This document shows positions 4,732 to 8,491 of a stretch of DNA of 8,491 nt, one piece after another; within the stretch, counting starts at the first letter, position 1; every line of letters starts with the position of its first letter. The notes beneath the pieces were generated by a model that saw nothing but the letters and a program-made list of their open reading frames with translations, made no database searches and was not told the origin of the DNA. The translations under genes and the position numbers were made by a program. The DNA comes from Fidelibacterota bacterium (lineage in GTDB: Bacteria > Fidelibacterota > UBA2242): positions 1 through 8,491 of the forward strand of contig JALOAB010000089.1 of assembly GCA_023229045.1 (NCBI GenBank). Reading direction: 5' to 3'.

Positions 4732-7700
4732 ATGGCTAAGACAATGAAGACGATGGACGGTAATACCGCCGCCACGCATATAGCTTATGCTTTAAGTGAA
4801 GTAGCCGCGATTTACCCGATCACACCCTCTTCGGTGATGGGTGAACTGGCCGATGAATGGTCAGCCCAGGGGCGCAAGAACATCTTCGGGCAACCGTTGA
4901 GAGTGGTTGAGATGCAGAGCGAAGCCGGTGCTTCCGGAGCAGTGCACGGCAGTCTCTCAGCCGGCGCGCTGACGACGACCTTCACCGCGTCGCAAGGCCT
5001 TCTGTTGATGGTTCCCAATATGTTCAAAATCGCCGGCGAACTGATGCCGGCTGTTTTTCACGTTTCGGCCCGCGCCGTGGCCGGACAGGCGCTTTCGATC
5101 TATGGCGACCATTCGGACGTCATGGCTGTGCGGACAACCGGTTTCGGTTTGATGGCCTCCGGTTCGGTGCAGGAAGTCATGGATCTGTCTTTGGTTACGC
5201 ACTTAGCCGCGCTGAAAGCCAGTCTGCCGTTTGTCAGTTTCTTCGATGGATTCCGCACCAGTCACGAGGTGCAGAAGATCGAAGTCATTGACTACGATAC
5301 AGTCAAATCGTTAGTCAATATGGCCGATATTGAAAAATTCCGCGCCCGCTGTCTGAATCCGGAACATCCACAACTGCGCGGCACGGCGCAAAACCCGGAC
5401 ATTTTCTTCCAGGTCGCCGAATTAGCCAATAAATACTACGACGCCGTTCCGGGTATCATTGAAGAAATGATGCAGAAGGTCGGCAAAGTCATCGGACGCA
5501 AATATAATCTATTCGACTACGTCGGTGATCCTAACGCCGACCGAGTTGTAATTATTATGGGTTCCGGCGCCGAAACCACCCAGGGCGTCGCCGACTATCT
5601 GAATGCCAAAGGCGAGAAGGTCGGCGTGCTGAAAGTGCGCCTGTACCGTCCGTTCTCGGCTAAACATTTCATGGCCGCCCTGCCCAGGAGCGTCAAGCGC
5701 ATCGCTGTGCTGGATCGTACCAAAGAGTCCGGCGCGTTCGGCGAACCGCTGTATACCGACGTCTGTGCGGTCCTGCAACAAATGAAAGACAATCGCCTAG
5801 TCGTCGGCGGACGCTATGGCCTCGGGCAGAAGGAGTTCAACCCTTCCATGGCGAAGGCCGTTTTCGATAATTTGAAATTGCCCGAACCGAAGAATGGCTT
5901 TACAGTCGGCATCGAGGACAATGTCACTTTCCGGTCGCTACCCGTTGTGGATGAAATCGATACCGTTCCGGCTGGCACCGTGCAGGGTATTTTCTGGGGC
6001 TTCGGTTCGGATGGTACGGTCGGTGCCAACAAGGACGCCATCAAGATCATCGGCGATAACACCGATTTGTACGCACAGGGATATTTTGCCTATGATTCGA
6101 AGAAATCCGGCGGTCTGACCGTCAGCTATCTACGTTTCGGACCAAAAGAGATCTGCGCTCCCTACCGCATTAGCCAGGCCGATTATATCGGCTGTCACAA
6201 ACAGAGCTATGTCAATAATTATGATATGCTTGTCAATCTCAAACCGAATGGCATTTTTATATTAAACACTCTTTGGAGTGATGGCGAACTCGATAAGAAT
6301 CTGCCAGCCGCGTTGAAGCGCGCCATTGCGACTAAAAAAGCGCGTTTCTATACGGTGGACGCCAATAAGATCGCCGCTGAAGTCGGTCTGAGCGGACGCA
6401 TCAACATGGTCATGCAAACGGCTTTCTTTGCGCTTTCCAAAGTATTGCCTTTTGAAGAAGCCATTCAGCATCTTAAGAATGCGATTAAGAAAACCTATGG
6501 CGCCAAGGGCGAGAAGATTGTGCAAATGAACTGGAAGGCAGTGGACGCCGCCATCAACGCCATTCATGAAGTAAAATATCCAGCCAACTGGGCGGATGCC
6601 AAGGATACCGCGACTACTGCCAATCCGGTGCCGGATTTTGTCAAGGATGTATTGCAACCGATCAATGCCTATAACGGCGACAATCTGCCGAGCGGAGTAT
6701 TTACTCCCGGCGGTATTTTCCCAACCGCCACGACTCAATATGAGAAACGCGGTATAGCCATCGAAGTCCCGGAATGGGACAAAGAAAATTGCATCCAGTG
6801 TAATCAGTGCGCCTTTGTCTGTCCGCATGCCGTGATTCGGCCGGTGCTGGTGACGCCGGAAGAGAAGGCTAAGGCGCCTATAACTTTTGAGACGATTAAA
6901 GCCATCGGCAAGGGTCTGGAAAATTACGAATACCGGATGCAGGTTTCCGTGCTGGATTGTACCGGTTGCGGCAACTGCGCTGACGTTTGCCCGGGACGCA
7001 AGGATCAAAAGGCGCTGGTTATGAAGCCGTTCGAATCGCAGTTGGGTCAGAAAGAGAACTGGGAATATTTCGAGACCATCCCGGTTAAAGCCGATGCGAT
7101 GCGTAAGGACACTATCAAAGGCAGTCAGTTCCAGCGACCGCTGTTTGAATTTTCCGGCGCCTGTGGCGGTTGTGGCGAAACGCCTTATCTTAAAGTCATC
7201 ACCCAGTTGTTCGGCGACCGGATGATCGTTGCCAACGCCACGGGTTGTTCGTCGATTTACGGTGGCAGTGTGGTTTGCCCCTATTCTGTCAATGAAAAAG
7301 GGCACGGACCGGCCTGGGCCAATTCACTTTTCGAAGATAATGCCGAATATGGTTTCGGAATGGCTCTGGCTACAATCCACCGTCGTGAACAATTAGCCGA
7401 AAAAATCAGCGAAGCGGCTAAAAATGCCAAAGGTGAACTGCTTGAAGCCTTCAACGCCTGGCTATCCGGCAAAGACGACGCCGATCTCTCCCGTGAGGCG
7501 GGCGATCGCATCAAAACGGCGCTGGAAGACAAATGGGAAGGCGACGAACTCTTGACCGAGATCTGGAAGAGCCGCAATATGCTTACAAAGAAATCGATCT
7601 GGATCGTCGGCGGTGACGGCTGGGCTTATGACATCGGCTATGGCGGTCTCGATCACGTGATCGCGATGGGTTACGATGTGAATATTCTGGTACTCGATAC

Positions 7701-8238
7701 CGAAGTATATTCCAATACCGGCGGACAATCGTCCAAGGCGACTCCCACCGGTTCGGTGGCCAAATTCGCCTATTCCGGCAAGAAAACCGCTAAGAAGGAT
7801 CTCGGGATGATGGCGATTAATTACAAAAACGTCTATGTCGCCTCAGTCGCGATGGGCGCCAGCCAGAACCAGTTTCTGAAGTCCGCCCTGGAAGCCGAGA
7901 AATATCCGGGTCCATCCCTGATAGTAGCCTATTGCCCGTGTATCAATCATGGTATCTACAAAGGGATGCTATCTCAGGAAGAGTCCAAGCAAGCCGTTGA
8001 ATGCGGTTACTGGCCGCTCTATCGCTATAATCCGTTGTTGAAAGCCGAAGGTAAAAATCCCTTTCAGCTCGAAAATAAGGAACCTAACGGCAAACTGATG
8101 GAATTTCTGGATGGTGAAGTGCGCTACGCCACGCTCAAGAAATCCTTCCCCGGCGAGTCCGAACGACTGCGGCAAGCCCTGGCGGAAGATGTGGCCGAAC
8201 GCTATCAGAAATATAAGCGAATGGCCGAAGAGAGCTGA
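4732..8238 (+). CDS. nifJ: Pyruvate:ferredoxin (flavodoxin) oxidoreductase, single-chain
   Basis: It oxidises pyruvate with CoA to acetyl-CoA and CO2, reducing ferredoxin or flavodoxin. The 1168-residue chain holds all domains in order. YPITPSS (28-34, Thr31), Glu64 and Arg114 match the pyruvate/TPP contacts of the Desulfovibrio africanus enzyme at the same numbers. A two-cluster ferredoxin domain follows: Cys687, 690, 693, 697 and Cys743, 746, 749, 753. The TPP domain has Cys811 and Cys814 (CGGCGE), Cys839 (ATGCSS) and Cys1070 (CPCINHG), the ligands of the cluster next to TPP. It also has GGDG at 960-963 and Asn995 in the SNTGGQ stretch for the TPP metal. Length ends where the D. africanus oxygen-protecting C-terminal extension would begin, so that extension is missing. 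The ATG at 4732 has GGAG 7 bases upstream, and the exact residue register supports this start. It is monocistronic and convergent with the next gene, 26 bp away. Confidence 0.97.
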   Translation: MAKTMKTMDGNTAATHIAYALSEVAAIYPITPSSVMGELADEWSAQGRKNIFGQPLRVVEMQSEAGASGAVHGSLSAGALTTTFTASQGLLLMVPNMFKIAGELMPAVFHVSARAVAGQALSIYGDHSDVMAVRTTGFGLMASGSVQEVMDLSLVTHLAALKASLPFVSFFDGFRTSHEVQKIEVIDYDTVKSLVNMADIEKFRARCLNPEHPQLRGTAQNPDIFFQVAELANKYYDAVPGIIEEMMQKVGKVIGRKYNLFDYVGDPNADRVVIIMGSGAETTQGVADYLNAKGEKVGVLKVRLYRPFSAKHFMAALPRSVKRIAVLDRTKESGAFGEPLYTDVCAVLQQMKDNRLVVGGRYGLGQKEFNPSMAKAVFDNLKLPEPKNGFTVGIEDNVTFRSLPVVDEIDTVPAGTVQGIFWGFGSDGTVGANKDAIKIIGDNTDLYAQGYFAYDSKKSGGLTVSYLRFGPKEICAPYRISQADYIGCHKQSYVNNYDMLVNLKPNGIFILNTLWSDGELDKNLPAALKRAIATKKARFYTVDANKIAAEVGLSGRINMVMQTAFFALSKVLPFEEAIQHLKNAIKKTYGAKGEKIVQMNWKAVDAAINAIHEVKYPANWADAKDTATTANPVPDFVKDVLQPINAYNGDNLPSGVFTPGGIFPTATTQYEKRGIAIEVPEWDKENCIQCNQCAFVCPHAVIRPVLVTPEEKAKAPITFETIKAIGKGLENYEYRMQVSVLDCTGCGNCADVCPGRKDQKALVMKPFESQLGQKENWEYFETIPVKADAMRKDTIKGSQFQRPLFEFSGACGGCGETPYLKVITQLFGDRMIVANATGCSSIYGGSVVCPYSVNEKGHGPAWANSLFEDNAEYGFGMALATIHRREQLAEKISEAAKNAKGELLEAFNAWLSGKDDADLSREAGDRIKTALEDKWEGDELLTEIWKSRNMLTKKSIWIVGGDGWAYDIGYGGLDHVIAMGYDVNILVLDTEVYSNTGGQSSKATPTGSVAKFAYSGKKTAKKDLGMMAINYKNVYVASVAMGASQNQFLKSALEAEKYPGPSLIVAYCPCINHGIYKGMLSQEESKQAVECGYWPLYRYNPLLKAEGKNPFQLENKEPNGKLMEFLDGEVRYATLKKSFPGESERLRQALAEDVAERYQKYKRMAEES

Positions 8239-8264
8239 TCAATCTGGATTATTTACGGTATTAA

Positions 8265-8491
8265 TCACTTCTTTTTAGCGGAAGTATCGGTTATTTTGCC
8301 TTGTTTAACCAACCGGTCGTATTGCTCCGGATAGAGCTTGCGCATACATTCGGGGCAAATTCCATGACTAAATTCGACTTCCGAATATTTATGAATGTAA
8401 GTTTCGACTTCATTCCAGTAGCCGTTATCGTCGCGGATTTTTTTACAGGATGAACAAATCGGCAGCAATCCGCTCAGCGTTTTGACTTTAG
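8265..8491 (-). CDS. C-terminal part of a sensor or response-regulator protein with a Cys-x2-Cys tail
   Basis: The minus strand is open from the window edge to a TGA at 8265-8267, giving 74 residues with no true start. An internal TTG could be read as a start, but the frame continues upstream as KVKTLSGLLPICSSCKKIRD, so the gene extends beyond the window. The tail LLPICSSCKKIRDDNGYW, then YIHKYSEVEFSHGICPEC and LYPEQ, is a recurring C-terminal module on PAS/GAF sensors and response regulators. It usually directly follows a coiled stretch ending in LSGLLP. The two Cys pairs (CSSC and CPEC) look like a small zinc- or iron-binding knuckle. The last residues, KQGKITDTSAKKK, are a basic tail. Which sensory or output domains precede it cannot be seen. 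The gene is convergent with the pyruvate oxidoreductase gene, and no hairpin terminator is visible in the 26-bp gap. Confidence 0.75.
   Translation of the reverse strand, partial: KVKTLSGLLPICSSCKKIRDDNGYWNEVETYIHKYSEVEFSHGICPECMRKLYPEQYDRLVKQGKITDTSAKKK

Noticed and set aside
6262..7305. 347-codon open frame on the minus strand inside the pyruvate oxidoreductase gene
   Set aside because: It is fully antisense to the ferredoxin and linker region of an unmistakable gene. Its product shows no recognisable domain, and it has no credible ribosome site. It is explained by the codon bias of the sense gene.
8265..8468. A complete 67-residue zinc-finger protein starting at a minus-strand TTG
   Set aside because: The frame stays open to the window edge and reads LSGLLP before the cysteines, the usual junction in longer sensor proteins. 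It is a fragment, not a small gene.

Overview
The window carries six protein-coding genes in a clear layout and most likely comes from an anaerobic, fermentative bacterium. The main reasons are a single-chain pyruvate:ferredoxin oxidoreductase and a 6-phosphofructokinase with the residue signature of the pyrophosphate-dependent type. The base composition is roughly balanced. Two genes start with TTG, and the ribosome sites are strong GGAG types. The N-terminus of a URO-D-like methyltransferase, a Cys-x2-Cys tail typical of multidomain sensor proteins, and palindromic intergenic repeats would fit an uncultured lineage of the Bacteroidota/Chlorobiota-related or deltaproteobacterial-type groups. 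That placement is a guess; no 16S or other phylogenetic marker is present.

Layout, left to right. Positions 1-137 (minus) hold the start of a URO-D family gene that leaves the window. Positions 138-369 are an AT-rich divergent control region with an 18-bp palindrome. Positions 370-1410 (plus) hold a two-gene unit: a lone 2-oxoacid-dehydrogenase-type acyltransferase catalytic domain and, 12 bp later, a 60-residue winged-helix protein. Positions 1515-2918 encode a GltS-family sodium/carboxylate symporter and 3021-4211 the phosphofructokinase. A hairpin terminator at 4251-4278 closes this rightward series. Positions 4279-4731 hold no convincing gene; they carry three different palindromic elements, one of them partly overlapping a possible gene remnant on the minus strand, and then the AT-rich leader of the next gene. 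Positions 4732-8238 encode pyruvate:ferredoxin oxidoreductase, complete with all its cofactor ligands. From 8265 to the right edge (minus) is the C-terminus of a probable sensor or response-regulator protein.

Together, the phosphofructokinase (possibly reversible and PPi-linked) and the pyruvate:ferredoxin oxidoreductase represent the upper and lower ends of an energy-saving anaerobic glycolysis. The symporter would supply glutamate or a related anion. I see no defence system, mobile element with a transposase, CRISPR array, tRNA or rRNA. The window is mostly ordinary metabolism. The points worth a second look are the PPi-type phosphofructokinase residues, the orphan acyltransferase paired with a tiny regulator, and the repeat-rich gap in front of the pyruvate oxidoreductase gene.
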